64,000 nt of DNA from Corydoras sp. C115 (GCA_019802505.1 JAFMOC010000024.1:2008001-2072000), one strand, 5' to 3'. Shown: positions 42,214-54,765, numbered from the stretch's first letter. Translations and numbers: made by a program. Notes: generated by a model from the letters alone, not told the origin.

Positions 42214-44435
42214 TATAAGATAAGTTAATAAACTAAGTTAATAATCTAGATGGCAATAAACATACTTTAAATATACTAATGACCAACTGTGTTTTCATTC
42301 TGCTTAACCAAAATAATAAAAAAATGCATTACAATTTTTCATGTATTAATTTAGAATAAAAGCATATAAATAAATAAATGTGTTTAATATACATTATACA
42401 AAACTGAACTGAAATGTTTTATTGTTCCACTGAGCAGCATAAGGAATTTATGAATATGAATGTATTATTTTTTTTTCTTTTGAAGTCTAATGATAAATAA
42501 AATCTTTGGAAATTGCTTTGAAAAATATTGTTAATAGTTGATTATTATTGTGAGGATTGTGTCTGTCTGTCTCCTTTATTTACCCTTGTACTGTATACAG
42601 TACAAAACACTCTAAAGGCTATAACACAAACATCTTTCCCTTAATTTGTCCAATACAGCATTTTTGAGGCTTGTGTATATCTTAACAAAATCCACATGAT
42701 GGATGAGGCCTTACATACTGAAAGCAATGTTTCTTTCTTGTTTTTGCATAGTCATGAAGGTGATATAAGAAAAACAATTCAGCAAGAAGATAGGGAGATA
42801 ATCTGCAATGATAATTTTAAGAAGTACATATCAGTAGCGGGACGTATATTTCACACCTAGACCTTCAGCAATTCTCTGCCTGAATCAATTCACCTGTCAA
42901 TAACTATTTTATTTACATAAGAACCATCTTATTAAACAGTAATACTCTATGAAGAGCCGTTGCATCACTAATAGATAACTTAATATAAATTACCAACAAT
43001 GACTTCATAAAAAATGACTCACGAAAAATCCTTATTAAATCCTGATTATTGGTAAACAAAATCCATCCTACTTTTCTTTAAAGAGAAAAGTAGAGAAACA
43101 AAATCCATCCTACTTTTTCTTTCAAACAAGCCATCAAAGCTTAAACTGAAAGTCTTGTATTTCTGGCATGTAGGTTTTAATTGGCTTAAAATGTCCACTC
43201 GACAGAAGTATACTTTGACTATCAAATAATGGACCTAAATACGCAAAGTACACCTGCTAGAACACAACACAACGTGACACAACATACGCCTGCTAGAAAG
43301 TCTTGGTGTGGGTAACTTAAAATCTGATTGGTTTAAGCAACAGTTTGATTGACACTTATTTGATGCTACTGGCCTGCAGAATGCCTTGATAGGAAATTCA
43401 CGTCTGTAAGCAGCTCAACCAGGGGAAACACTATGAAAGGAAGCTTTGAAACAAAATATTTGGATTTGTAATAATCCAAATAATATTAATTTGTAATAAT
43501 AAGTAATAATAAGTAATAATAAGTAGTATTCATATATAAAGTACATATATAGTAAAAAATACATATATAGTATTCATATGCAAAGTATAATTATATAAAC
43601 ATTAGTATGTGATTAATATACATATATCTGTTATATATTTTTTTATTCTATAAGACTTCATCATGGTTACAGTCCCATGAAGGTATATGACATAAAGCCT
43701 ACAAAAACATATCCTTTTTTCTTAATTTGCCTTCAGATTGATCCTTGAGCTTTTTTGAAGTATGGGAATACATTTTTAAATAATGCATAGTAATGACATC
43801 CTAGAAAATTAAGATTTTTTTATTCATAAGTGAGAGAAAACACCAGATTTTCTGTCAGGTCAATCAAAAAATTTGCTGTCAGGTTGCTGAAGGTCAATCA
43901 AATGAATCTTACATTTAATCTGGAGGTTCTTTACCTATGCATTAGAATGATGCTTATTTTAATATTTACTAAATAAAGGCAGGTATTTTGCTAATACAAT
44001 TGGAAAAAAAGAGATCTTTTGAATATTTGTTGGGTGTATTTTTTTTATTTTTGTTATTCAAATTTACATGTAAAAAAAATGTTTAAAAATTCTGAAACTA
44101 TATGATAATTTACTACTATCTACATTTTTGTTGGTGGTGGTGCAGTGCTTAGCATGTTTACTCTAGGCTGAGGATCCATGTTCAAATCGCAATGAAGGCC
44201 CGGAGACTTTCTCTTGTCTTCTGCTCTCACCTTCTCACACACTCCAAAAGAACTAAATCCTCTGTTTCTGAGTACCCTGCTGCAAATTTCCCCATAGCCT
44301 CGTTCACTTACCTCATGACTTTAATGAATTCAAATTAATGCAGGCAATATTTGGGTGGTGTTGTTGGACCTGAGCCTAATGTTCTTGATTACTAGTTATA
44401 TTCTCTCAAGTTTACTAGTTCCAACCTTATAGCAG
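42214..44435. other. Long repeat-poor AT-rich stretch, no gene recognised
   Basis: No domain-bearing ORF. Minor features are a 42-bp tandem duplication at 43055-43125 (ACAAAATCCATCCTAC twice) and (AGTAATAATA)n at 43490-43525. A very diverged SINE head may lie at 44131-44200 (GTGCAGTGCTTAGCATG). Confidence 0.45.
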
Positions 44436-44436
44436 G

Positions 44437-44701
44437 GTGATGATACACCCAGGTCAGGGCGCCAATATATCACTGGGCACACACTCACTCACACAGACAC
44501 ACACACAAACACACTCTATATGGGGCAATTTAGAGAATTCAATTGACCTTGATCCATGTTTTTGGACTGTGGGAGGAAACTGGAGAACCGAGTGGAAACC
44601 CACGCAGACAAGGGGAGAAGCTCCACCCAGATTGGGATTCAAACCGGGAATCCCTAGCGCTGGGAGGCAAACGTGCTAACCTCTAAGCTACCGTGACACC
44701 C
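44437..44701 (-). mobile_element. V-SINE copy lacking the 3' end
   Basis: GATACACCCAGGTCAGGGCGCC, CTCTATATGGGGCAATTTAGAG and an inverted V domain with a short deletion, then head CTAAGCTACCGTGACACCC. Confidence 0.87.
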
Positions 44702-45530
44702 TTTTCTGAACATGAATAGGAATAAAAAGACAGGAAGGAATTATTCCACAATAAAAAAAAACTTAATCTTTATATAAATTAAAATACTTTGCTCTCTACA
44801 AAAACATCACTTATCAAAATTATAAAAGGTACAAGTATGAACATGCTGCAAAAAAACATGAAAAAATGAAATAGAAGTGAAAGTTTTCTTTGATATACCA
44901 CCTTAGTGAGGTTTGTCTTGTATCTATTACAGTATGTTTAATGTGTATCACGTTTTCTTTGCTCTCTACCTGCCTTTACCTGTTAACATTAGCATGTTTT
45001 TTAAACAAATGCCTAGAAAACATACCAACAAGTCTGATAGATTTACATTTGCCATATTTGTGGTGATTGATACAGTGTAAGGTCATTTGATTCATACAAC
45101 CACAAAAAGGATGGTTGGATGACTGAGGAGAGTTTCAGGGAAAGGAGATAACATCTGAAACTTTTGTATTTGACCTTCATGCTTGCACTCAGTTATAAGT
45201 TGTATATGTTCAATTGTGATAAGTTTTTGGGCCTTAATATTTCTTTTCACCCTTTCAGTTTATTTTACATGCTTGATTTCCATCATTATGTGTGTTTAAT
45301 TTCAATGAAGACAGAAAGATAATGCTATACCATTAAGTATAATTTGATTGGGGAAGTGACTGGTAGTGTCAAAAATGTTCAAGAATTGCTAACAGCTTGA
45401 GAAAAGTTAATCTTACACTAGTAGTGCTTACAGAATGAAAGAAAATAGTTTTAAATTTGAGCTTAGCAGACAGGCATGTAGAAAAAACTGTTGAGAAGTG
45501 TCACTTTGCTTTTTTTATGGACCGACAGAT
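44702..45530. other. No gene or repeat recognised
   Basis: AT-rich unique-looking DNA. Confidence 0.4.
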
Positions 45531-45534
45531 CATA

Positions 45535-45757
45535 CATTTGGTCATTTAGCAGACGCTTTTATCCAAAGCGACCTACAAGAATCCCAACTTGGTTGGGGTC
45601 AGAACACAGGGTTGATACAGTAATCCAGGAGCAATGAGGGTTCAGGGTCTTGCGCAAAGAGCCAATATTGTAATGTCAGTAGACCTTGGATTTGAACCCA
45701 CAACCTTCAGATTGATAGCCCAACACCCTAACCACTGAGCTCCCACACCATCACTGC
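45535..45757 (-). mobile_element. tRNA-derived SINE, nearly full length
   Basis: Inverted tail CATTTGGTCATTTAGCAGACG and TTTTATCCAAAGCG, GGTTGGGGTCAGAACACAGGG, GGAGCAATGAGGG, inverted B box GGATTTGAACCC and A box CTAACCACTGAGCTCCC. It is the best-preserved minus copy of the 592-822 family. Confidence 0.9.
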
Positions 45758-45804
45758 AATCTTCATCACAAGTTGTCCAGTGATGAGAGACAGAGTACAA
45801 ATAT

Positions 45805-45862
45805 AAAAAGCCTTATACCTTTAAGAGCATAGTATTATGCTCTTAAAGGTATAAGGCTTTTT
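45805..45862. repeat. Perfect 27-bp-arm palindrome
   Basis: Arms 45805-45831 and 45836-45862 are exact reverse complements with a 4-bp spacer GTAT. The left arm begins AAAAAGCCTTATACC. It lies 50 bp beyond the SINE head. Confidence 0.95.
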
Positions 45863-46435
45863 AGTGTCAATTTACTAGATATCTTATATTATCTTGGACA
45901 TGTAGGAGAATCAAAATAATTTTTATCTCTCACTTTATACATAGACTCACATTCAAAATTTGTGCAAAAAGATGAGCATACAATATAATAATCTGCTTAT
46001 TTTCGTTATATGCATGTGGCAGAAGTGTGGTGATGCTTAGGGGGACAGAAATGGGAACGTGACGTGATGACTTGGTAGGGCATGGGAGCTCAGCTCAATC
46101 ATACATATTCATACACATTCATATTCATTCATAATCATACACATAAAAATTACATAAAATAAGATAAGATGAGATTTGCATGTATTGGTCCCACAATGAT
46201 AAAATTCACGCAGAAAAGTGACAGTAATTGTGAAAGTTAAAATGATACATCTAATATATCTTCTAGGACAAGTAATTAAAAAAGAAAAAAATGTAATAGA
46301 ATAGAAACCAGAATATACCAAATAAAATAAAGAGCTCGGTTGTGAAAATGACATATAATACAAAAGAAGGATAAATAAAAAAATCCTATATAAAAGAACA
46401 GACTGTACAACAACAAATTATTGCACATATGATGA

Positions 46436-47175
46436 ATCAGAATCAGAATCAAACTTTATTGGCCAAGTATGCTCATACATACAAGGAATTTGTTCTTGGT
46501 TGCATCCTCCTACACACACACGCACACACAGTGACACACAGACACACCTGTAAACTTGACATGTGCAGAGTTGTGTATTTAAAATAAAGTGCTAAGTGCA
46601 GCAGTAAAGAACAGTGCAGGCTGAGTAAAAATAGATATGAATATGAAGAATAAACAAGTCACTGGTTGAGAGTGTTCTGAGATTGAATCCAGAAAGGAGT
46701 GTTTTAATGTTCAGCTGTTCATGAGTGTGATGGCATGTGGAAAAAAGCTTCTCCATAGTCTGGAGGTCTTGATCCTCAACTGGCTCAACTGGCTCAGATA
46801 CTGAAACAGGTGATGTCCAGGGTGTGATGGATCACAGACGATGTTCTCTGCCCACTTCCTGTTTCTGGCCATGTGCAGGTCCAGTAGGGAGGGTAACTTC
46901 ATACCGATGGTTCTCTCTGCAGACCTGATGATGCGCTGCAGTCTGTGGGTGTCGTGTCTGGTGGCTGAGCTGCCCCACACTGTGATGGATGCGGTGAGGA
47001 CAGATTCTATGGTGGCAGTGTAGAACTGCACCATCAGCTCCTTGGGCAGGTTCAACTTCCTCAGCTGACGCAGGATGTACAGCCTCGGCTGAGCTCTCTG
47101 GATGATAGTGCTGATGTTGCAGTCCCATTTCAAGTCCTTAGAGATTATTGCGCCCAGAAACTTGTAGGAGTCCAC
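46436..47175 (-). pseudogene. LINE ORF2 C-terminal part with 3' UTR, 5' truncated
   Basis: The minus frame (stop at 46711) reads VDSYKFLGAIISKDLKWD, then QRAQPRLYILRQLRKLNLPK, then SVLTASITVWGSSATRHD and LQRIIRSAERTIG, DPSHPGHHLF and ending RLWRSFFPHAITLMNS. This order is that of the region behind the reverse transcriptase in fish non-LTR retrotransposons. The frame is still open for about 155 codons, so the copy is not old. The 3' UTR ends at 46436-46500 with an AATAAAGTTTGATTCTGATTC tail (minus strand). It cannot move: the endonuclease and the reverse-transcriptase core are missing. Confidence 0.88.
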
Positions 47176-47305
47176 AGCCATTACAGTACAATGAATGAAG
47201 TAGTTATTGTAAAAAAACAACAACAGATTGCCCAGCAATAATGCATTGCACATATAATAATTGGATGAGTTATCTAATGATTGGATAGTTACCTGTTTGG
47301 ACCGT

Positions 47306-47405
47306 TAAGCAAAGCCTTTGACCCTAATTGCTCCAAGGGTGACCTTGTAATCATTTATGTAAGTCGATTTGGATAAAAGAGTCTACGAAATGACCAAATG
47401 TGATG
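47306..47405 (+). mobile_element. 3' part of tRNA-SINE
   Basis: CCTTTGACCCTAATTGCTCCAAGGG and TTTGGATAAAAGAGTCTACG..ATGACCAAATGTGATGG. Confidence 0.75.
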
Positions 47406-47667
47406 GAAAATTCACCAGATTGTAGATTTTTTCAAATATTTAAAGTATTTAATGCAGTCTGTAAATAAATCCCATTGCTTTGGTCTTTCAGTCCCACCCT
47501 GTCACAACACTATGTCTTTGTTTACAAGATTCAATACATTCTGTTAATGATTTGTCCTTGTTTGATTTGTTAACAAGACAGGCAACAAACAGTTACATAG
47601 AGCATATGAAGGCATAGACAAATCTACAGGTATTCTGTAGGTAATCTAACAGGTATTGGGCCTAAAT

Positions 47668-47963
47668 TCATTCATTATCTTCTGCTTAATCCTCTACTAG
47701 GGTCACGGGGCGTTCCCAATGCCCATCCAGGTGAGAATGTTTGGGGCACTCACACAAACACATTCTATATGGGGCAATTCAGAGCATTCAATTAACCTTG
47801 AATCCATGTCTTTGGACTGTGGGAGGAAAATGTAGAACCTGTAGGAAACCCACTTGGACACAGGGAGAACATGAAAACTCTACATAGATTGGGATTTAAA
47901 CCTGAATCCCCTGCACTGCGAGGCCAGCATGCTAAGCCACCACTAAGCCACCATGTTGCCCTC
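47668..47963 (-). mobile_element. V-SINE copy with internal deletion
   Basis: ATTCATTCATTATCTTCTGCTTAATCC, a jump inside the body (GGGGCACTCACACAAAC), a full inverted V domain and the head with a small duplication GCTAAGCCACCACTAAGCC. Confidence 0.87.
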
Positions 47964-48506
47964 TGCAAAATCAAATAGAACTAAAGTTTTAAAATCTTTC
48001 AAGTTAAAACTTAAAGAACTGTCTAGTGTGAAACATGACAGTAGAGGTACAGACCTTAATTCCATTTATTAAGATTCAAATAATAAGAATGCCTGGTGAG
48101 TTTAAATGCAGTTGTGAAAGCCTTTGATAGGTTCGAATAAAGTTGTCTTAGGTTGTGATCTAATAATTTGGCTTTGGCAGCTCCTTTACTCATATGATAC
48201 AAACACTATGTAGGAATTCTAAAGCTAATTCTAATGTCTCCACAGGTCCTTTGATTTCTTTTTGACGTTCTCTCTTTGGTGCCTTATGAGACAGACCTGT
48301 TCGCTGTCGAAGCGTTTCCCTTTTTTTCACTGAAACCTTTTGCTCAGGCAGTTAATAAAGCACTACAAAGCACTAAAGTCTCACTTCACATATCACACAT
48401 GTCGTTCTTTGTATATTTAATCTTCTATTTATTTTGATATTTGTATTTTAGTTGTACATGTCTTTTCTATATGTAATACAATTTTTCCAATAACTGAGCT
48501 TACTTG

Positions 48507-48664
48507 GGCTTAGTGGTTAACACGTTTTCCTCATGGAGATTCCATGTTCTCTGTGTGTTCATGTTTACAATGAATGGTTTACAATGGGTTCGGTTTTCTC
48601 CCACAGTCCAAAAACATGGATTTAAGATAATTTAAATGCTTAAAAATGCCCCATATAGTGTGTG
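48507..48664 (+). mobile_element. V-SINE head and V domain, partial
   Basis: GGGCTTAGTGGTTAACACG, a deletion of the B box, CGGTTTTCTCCCACAGTCC and AAATGCCCCATATAGTGTG. Confidence 0.75.
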
Positions 48665-48719
48665 CTACTGACTTGTGTTGTTCTTATTGACTAAATGTAC
48701 ATGTAAATGCAATAATGTA

Positions 48720-50768
48720 TCTTTTTCAATTACTTTAAAGATGACTTTTGAATAATTTCAAAATCTAGTTGCACTAATAAAGACATTGTAAATTGATCAT
48801 GGATTCAACCTGTTTGATAGTAAGATAAATATGGCTGTTCAATACTTTCAAAGTACAATGTAGCTGAAAAATTAATTGCCTTTTCACATCTTCTTTTTAC
48901 CTCCTCACTTTTCCTCAGTTCCTGCTTCACCCCTTCAAATTACAGTTTGCAGCTTTATGTGTCATATCTTTATATAATCTATTGTGTTAGATTTCTCTAT
49001 TTAGCTATATTCAGTGCTCTTAAGCTTTCACTACTTTAACTTAAACAAACCATGCAAATCATAATAACATGAAAATGTTGACAAAATGACTTTTATTAAT
49101 CCATACAGCCCTGTCAGTTTTAAGTTAATGATGAGCCTGGTGAAAATTATTTTATTATTACTTAATACTTGGGTGTTGTGTGTAAACCTGCAGATTGAAC
49201 ACACTCTGTAAATGACCAAATCATTTTTAATTGTTTAAGAAAGGCAAGATGAGCAATAAGATCATTTGGACAGTTTTCAACAGAAATTGAAGAAACTTTA
49301 ACTGTTTTTCTTTATTTGCATTGATTTACACACAATATTTCTGTGTAAATAAATAAATAAAATTCAATTAAAATACTAAGTAGCAACATGTAATTGCTAA
49401 CACCAACTTAAAAACAAGTTATTTGAACCAATAAATGCATAATATTTGGCCGTTCTGTGTTGGACTTTCGCTTTTTTATCCCGAAGTTTAAAATAAACTT
49501 GTTATAGATTTAGTAGTTGTTAACATATGGTATGTGTGTGGCTACTTATTGGTTAGGGTATTGGATATCAATCATTAGGTTGTGAGTTCACTAAATTTAC
49601 CAATGTAGAGAAGTAAATAAACCAGAAAAGCTTGATAGTACATCGTTGTCTGTCTCTGTTTCTTCAAACTCGAAACACCAACTGAGGCTAAAACTGCAGG
49701 ACCAACAGGCATTTAACAGCTTGCTTATAAAAAAAAAATGACACCTGTGAATGAGCCTGGATGTGGCAAACGGCAGCCAAAACACCAGCTTCCTAATACT
49801 AAATTTCTATAAAATGTCTTTTGGTTTTTAGTAGACAATGGATTATAAAATATCTATTATTACTCAATAGGCTTTGGTCTTTCACTGGAAAATATGGGCA
49901 AATGGATTTGAACTATTGAAAAAAGAGTTGGCATGGGACTTTAAAAGGTTAAAACTTAAACTTAGGTTTCTTAGCCACATAAAATATGAGGTCAAGAGTA
50001 ACAAGTTAACACTTATCTTGCAGAATTGTATTTGTTCATTTAGCTGAGTACTCCATGGCTTCATTTGTGACTGCGGATCACTACCACATCCCACAGCATA
50101 TTGGACTGCTCAGCAGGTGACTGATCTTGAGTTTTGAAACTTTGGTTTAAGATCTACATGGCAGGACTTGAAAAATCTAACATGAAGCACAGTCTTCCTA
50201 TCCTGTTCATCGAGGTAATGAATCTATGCAGCACTCTAGCAGAGCCCAGTAGGTCAAGTAAAATAATAATGAGAAAGGAAAAGCTGTTGGAAAAGATAAA
50301 GTCATCCCATCAGTTAAAAAGAACCCTGTCAAAGAACTGGAAGAGTATTGTGAGGACTCAGTAATAAAAATATTTTCAGCCCAGACAAGCAGGCTGATGA
50401 GTGGCTAAGGAGGATAGAATGATTAGGACTGTCTGGCAAGAACAAAACGTGGATTTGCAGCACATGCTGCTATCAAGACTGATGTGGCTATTAACAGTTT
50501 GTGAGTTCCTAATGACCACGATAGGAAAAAGGAGAAGAGTCTAAACAAGTATCTCAACAACTCACAGCTGTGGGGCTCCACATCAGGTCATGCCAGCTAC
50601 AGCTATCATTTTATTTGTGGTGAAAGAGGTTTAAGTATCAAAATGCAAGATGGCAATGATATTTATAGACACAAGAAATGAGTTTGTGAAAAGCACTGAA
50701 GTATTACCCAATAAAGAGACAGAGGGCAGTGAGCACGGCAATGACACAGACTCAGTTCTCACTGAAGT
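48720..50768. other. No gene recognised; possible old coding remnant at 50120-50700
   Basis: 50120-50700 is less AT-rich. It has a 76-codon frame (50134-50364) and, at about 50611-50660, TATCATTTTATTTGTGGTGAAAG (YHFICGER), which distantly recalls a Gag zinc knuckle. Stops interrupt everything, and I cannot assign it. Confidence 0.25.
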
Positions 50769-50769
50769 T

Positions 50770-51101
50770 CTCATCTCATCTTATTATCTCTACCACTTAA
50801 TCCTATACTAGACTAGTGGTGGGGAGAATGTTTGGGGCGCAGGGCAGATCCACCCAGAACAGAGCACCAATACATCACTGGGCACATTCACTCACACAGA
50901 CACTAACACTATATATGGAGAATGTAGTGTAGATAAGGGGATTTTAGAGCAGCTGATGCACCTTGATTCCATGTTTTTGGACTGTGCTAGGAAACGGGAG
51001 TACCCAGAGAAAAACCCACATGGTTTGGAACATAGAATTTCCATCCAGATCGGGATTCATACCTGGAGTGGGCGTGCTAACCACTATGCCACTGTGCCAT
51101 C
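50770..51101 (-). mobile_element. V-SINE copy, diverged
   Basis: TATCTCTACCACTTAATCCTATACTAG, GGGAGAATGTTTGGGGCGC, GGACTGTGCTAGGAAACGGG and GCTAACCACTATGCCACTGTGCC. Confidence 0.82.
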
Positions 51102-51119
51102 CACTTCCTTAAGTCAAAA

Positions 51120-51640
51120 AATGTTAAAAGGAACCCATGTGTCAAAATGCATGCTATGGTTATGGATTTGGTCCGTAACCTTGGTTTCACAATAGACTCC
51201 CACCTTAAACTCTCTGATCATGTTATCAAAGCCACCTGTTCCTGCAGATTCCTTCTTTACAACATAAGGAAGATCAGACTCTTCTTGACTGCTACCCAAC
51301 TGTTAGTTCAAGCCCTCATCCTATCCCGGCTTGATTATTGTAATGCGTTACTTGCCGGTATCCCAGCTTCCACAATCAGACCTGTACAACTAATTCAAAA
51401 TTCTGCAGCTCGACTTGTGTTCAACCAGCCCAAGCGAACTCATGTCAGTCCACTACTTATTTCTCTCCATTGGCTCCCTGTAGCTGCTTACATTCAGTAC
51501 AAGTCACTGACTGGCCTACAGGACCATTTCTGGATCTTCCCCCTCTTATCTTCACTCTATCTTTACAAAATACACTCTAAATCGTTCACTTCGCTCCAGT
51601 GATGATTGCTGAGCTAATTCAAATCCATGGTGGAACGATC
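51120..51640 (+). pseudogene. L2-like LINE ORF2 C-terminal fragment
   Basis: The frame 51147-51602 reads VRNLGFTIDSHLKLSDHV, KIRLFLTATQLLVQALILS, then RLDYCNALLAGIPASTIRP, VQLIQNSAARLVFN and SLHWLPVAAYIQYKSLTG. The RLDYCNALL, QNSAARL and LHWLPV blocks are hallmarks of the region after the reverse transcriptase in L2/CR1-clade LINEs. The end corresponds to the start of the 8371-8597 piece. It is 5' truncated, and cut at 51640 before the tail. Confidence 0.88.
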
Positions 51641-51721
51641 TGAGATAAAAAAATCTTACAGATACAGTTCATTAAGAATTTCCTGACAAGAAAAGTCAGG
51701 ATTTTACCTTCAAAGATGAAC

Positions 51722-52034
51722 AGTGCTAGGGATTCCTGGTTTGAATCCCCATCTGGGTGGAGTTCCATTTTCTCCCCGTGTCTGCGCGGGTTTCCTCCGG
51801 GTTCTCCGGTTTCCTCCCATAGTCCAAAAACATGGATCAAGTCAATTGAATTCTCAAAATTGCCCCATATAGAGTGTGTCTGTGTGAGTGAGTGTGTGCC
51901 CAGCGATGGATTGGCGCCCTGTCCTGGGTCTATCTGCCAAGCGCCCGAGACGTTCTCCCCTGGATGGGCATGGGGAACCCCACCGCGACCCTAATAGAGG
52001 ATAAAGCGGGAGATAATTAATGAATGAATGAATG
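51722..52034 (+). mobile_element. V-SINE copy lacking the A-box part
   Basis: CAGTGCTAGGGATTCCTGGTTTG (B box) to a (GAAT)n tail. GAGACGTTCTCCCCTGG and GGATAAAGCGGGAG tie it to the copies at 38288 and 39010. Confidence 0.9.
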
Positions 52035-52041
52035 TTCGCAG

Positions 52042-52390
52042 ATCATCAGGACACCCACAGAAGATGTATTAGGATGGTGGATGATTATCAGTACTGCAGT
52101 GATAATAAGATGGTGGTGGAGTGTTAGTGTTAGTTGTGTTGGAATGAGTGGATCAGACACAGCAGTGCTGCTTGACAGAGAACAGCACAACAATCAAATC
52201 AGGTCTGATCAGTGGAGTTTGATTCACTTATACCATCATCCATAACCCAAATGATACCTGCTCTATGGGCGTCCTGATCATCAGAGAACAGAGTAAAGGG
52301 GAACAACAAGGTATGTAGAGAAACAGATGGACTACAGTTTGTAATTGTAAAACTACAAAGTCCATCTATATAATCAGTGAACCTGGAAAA
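52042..52390 (+). repeat. Interspersed repeat, plus copy
   Basis: AGTACTGCAGTGATAATAAG, GGTGGAGTGTTAGTGTTAG, GAGTGGATCAGACACAGCAG, TACCTGCTCTATGGGCGTCC, GTATGTAGAGAAACAGATGG and ACTACAAAGTCCATCTATAT. The same words occur inverted at 60700-61035. I know this pattern from many fish genomes but cannot name its class from the sequence. Confidence 0.7.
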
Positions 52391-52970
52391 ACATGTAAAA
52401 CTGAGGAGGTGTACTTAATTAAAATACTGGTGTGAGTAGATTACAATCAGTTCTGCTGTGGTAGACCAGTTATGCATTTACATGCAATTATCTTTGGATA
52501 TGAGTTAAGTTTTGTAGGTCTATAATCCACAGTGTCTTATAATATTTAGTGTCTCTGCTACCAAAGGCTTTTTAAAGATCTGTCAGTTAAAATAACTGTG
52601 GATAAAAATCACAGTGTGAGCATTTATATGAGGCTTGTCTATAAGCCATTAATCCGATTGAACATTTCTGAATGAAATTAAACTCTTTTGACACGGTACC
52701 CTGCACATTTAAGGACAGTAAATTGTTATTAACTTAAGATCAATTTGCAAGATGGGCATTCCATTCTTTTTGTTATCAGTGGCTTAAAACTTCAAATATT
52801 TGCTTCTTTGAAGTGTGGTCTCTCAATTTTGCTGAGGGTTTGTTTGTGCTATTACATATTCTGCTGGAATCTGGAGCACACTGATCAATATTTTTTTAAA
52901 AGCATGTCTATAGTTAGAGAATTTTTGTTGTATAATATCATTTTGAAAAAAACACACATAATGATATTGC
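52391..52970. other. No gene recognised
   Basis: AT-rich. The frames at 52745-52990 and 52823-53113 run into the next SINE and are not convincing. Confidence 0.4.
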
Positions 52971-52971
52971 A

Positions 52972-53290
52972 GGATGGCATGGTGGCTTAGTGGCTTAGCA
53001 CGTTCGCCTCTCAGCACTGGGGATCCAGGTTCGAATCCCAATCTGGGGGAAGTTTCCATGTTCTTGTCCTGTGTCTGTGTTAGTTTCCTCCAGGTTCTCC
53101 GGTTTCCTCCCACAGTCCACAGAGAAGAATTTAAGGTGAATTGAATGTTATAGCTAAATTGTCCTATATATGTTTATTGCCCCAGTGATAGATTGGTGCT
53201 CTGTCCTGGATGTATCTGCCCAACATCCAAAATGTTCTCCCCTGGATGGTCCTAGTAGAGGATTAAGCAGAAGATAATGAATGCATGAAT
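52972..53290 (+). mobile_element. V-SINE copy, full length
   Basis: GATGGCATGGTGGCTTAGTGGCTTAGCACG (a 5-bp duplication in the A box), B box GGTTCGAATCCC, V domain and CCTAGTAGAGGATTAAGCAG. Confidence 0.88.
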
Positions 53291-53706
53291 AATGATGTTT
53301 GTATTTATTGGTTTTATCTCAACGACCCAAAAATATTTTTAAAGCAGCATTTTGTCCAGGAAATTTGGAACAGTTTTTTCGGAAAGGCATGGCTGTTTGA
53401 TCTCAGATCTGGGTATAAAGAGTTCCCAAATGTAGTCTATATGGTGTGGTGTAGGTGTGTTCTAGGAAGAGGAATGAAAAAGGTAATCAGCTGGTTACAC
53501 GATTGGAGAAACAGCAGAAAGGGCATAAACCAAAGAATAAGAGCTAGAGGCTTCCAAAATTCAATAAATGTATTCATTTATTTATTTCCTGTTCTGTTTT
53601 TAGGCTGTTCTAGTTTTCAACCAGAGAAAAACAATTTAACAAATGTTCACACGTCATGCCTCCAATATAGCCGTCTTTGAAATAGGAGGAAACCAGCACA
53701 GACAAA
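53291..53706. other. Featureless 131-codon frame, not called as a gene
   Basis: The plus frame 53285-53680 starts in the SINE tail and has no recognisable domain, so I treat it as chance. Confidence 0.35.
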
Positions 53707-53935
53707 AGTATTCAATTATTTAAGTATTTTATTTGTCATTAGAACAATATAAAGTGGTGTACAGTATACAGTGGAACGAAACAAAGTGCATGTGTGCAAA
53801 TAACTTATTGCAAAACAAGAATTACAATACATACAAGACAATATACGGGACCATAAACTTCGCGGAATGAGAGGGAACAGTGCAATAGACAAGACGCAAA
53901 CTGCACACATCTGTCTAACCAGGAATCAAACCCAC
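53707..53935 (-). mobile_element. LINE 3' UTR-like tail
   Basis: TTAAGTATTTTATTTGTCATTAG and CAGTGGAACGAAACAAAG, followed by GTGCAAATAACTTATTGC, resemble inverted LINE 3' UTRs with a TGACAAATAAAATA-like end. No coding part is present. Confidence 0.5.
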
Positions 53936-54599
53936 CTTTTGTTATAAGGTGACTGCACAATCCACCATGGTACTATGCAACCCCAACTTGAACTTACCAT
54001 TTGATGGCACAAAATAACAAAATATTTATTTAATTTTACCTGGATTTTCTCAGTTTCCACGATGGGCAGGGTTTGAAAAAGCAAACTCACATGGACAACA
54101 GACTCCGTTTCTTAGTAATTACACCAGCTGTGAATAATTGCTGTAATGGTCATAATTACTGAGCAAGCGCTTTGCTTATCTAACTGGGACCAGTGCCTGA
54201 AGATTTTAGTATTAAAACCATGTTTGAAATTTTGGGGTATTTAGGGAGTTTGACTGCATTTATTGTGTTTTTTCACAACTTGACTGCCAAGTTGGAAGGA
54301 ATGGAAGAATAATTGAAGGCTCTACAGAAGGAACTGAGAATGGATATATTTATCCTATGGTATAGGATAAAAAGGCAACCTACAGGAGGAAGGTGGAAGA
54401 CCAGCTTCAGAAGACTGATATCAATATAATCTTAAACCATGAGAAGCCAGTGTTCCTTGCTGTGGTGGACCAAAAGTGGATGGATAACTTTAGTCATAAA
54501 ATGATCTATTTTGCCTACTGTACTTACACACAAAGAAATTTGTCTTCACATTTAAGCCATTAGTACAGTGAAACACATACATTCACACAGTGATTGAAG

Positions 54600-54765
54600 T
54601 AGGCACACAGCGTTGGGCAGCTCTGCATAGAGCATCTAAGGAGCAATTGAGGTTAGATGCCTTGCTCAAGGGCACTTGAGCCATAGTACTTGGATTGAAC
54701 CTGGACGGGGACCTTCAGGTCACAAGGCTGGTTTCTTAACCACGAACCTACAACTGCCCCTATGA
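54600..54765 (-). mobile_element. tRNA-derived SINE of a second type
   Basis: GGCAGCTCTGCATAGAGCATC, GGAGCAATTGAGGTTAGATGCC, TTGCTCAAGGGCACTTGAGCC and a decayed inverted head GGATTGAACC..GGTTTCTTAACCACGAACC. Confidence 0.6.

Noticed and set aside
53285..53680. 131-codon plus-strand ORF as a gene
   Set aside because: It starts in a SINE tail and shows no domain, signal or splice context.
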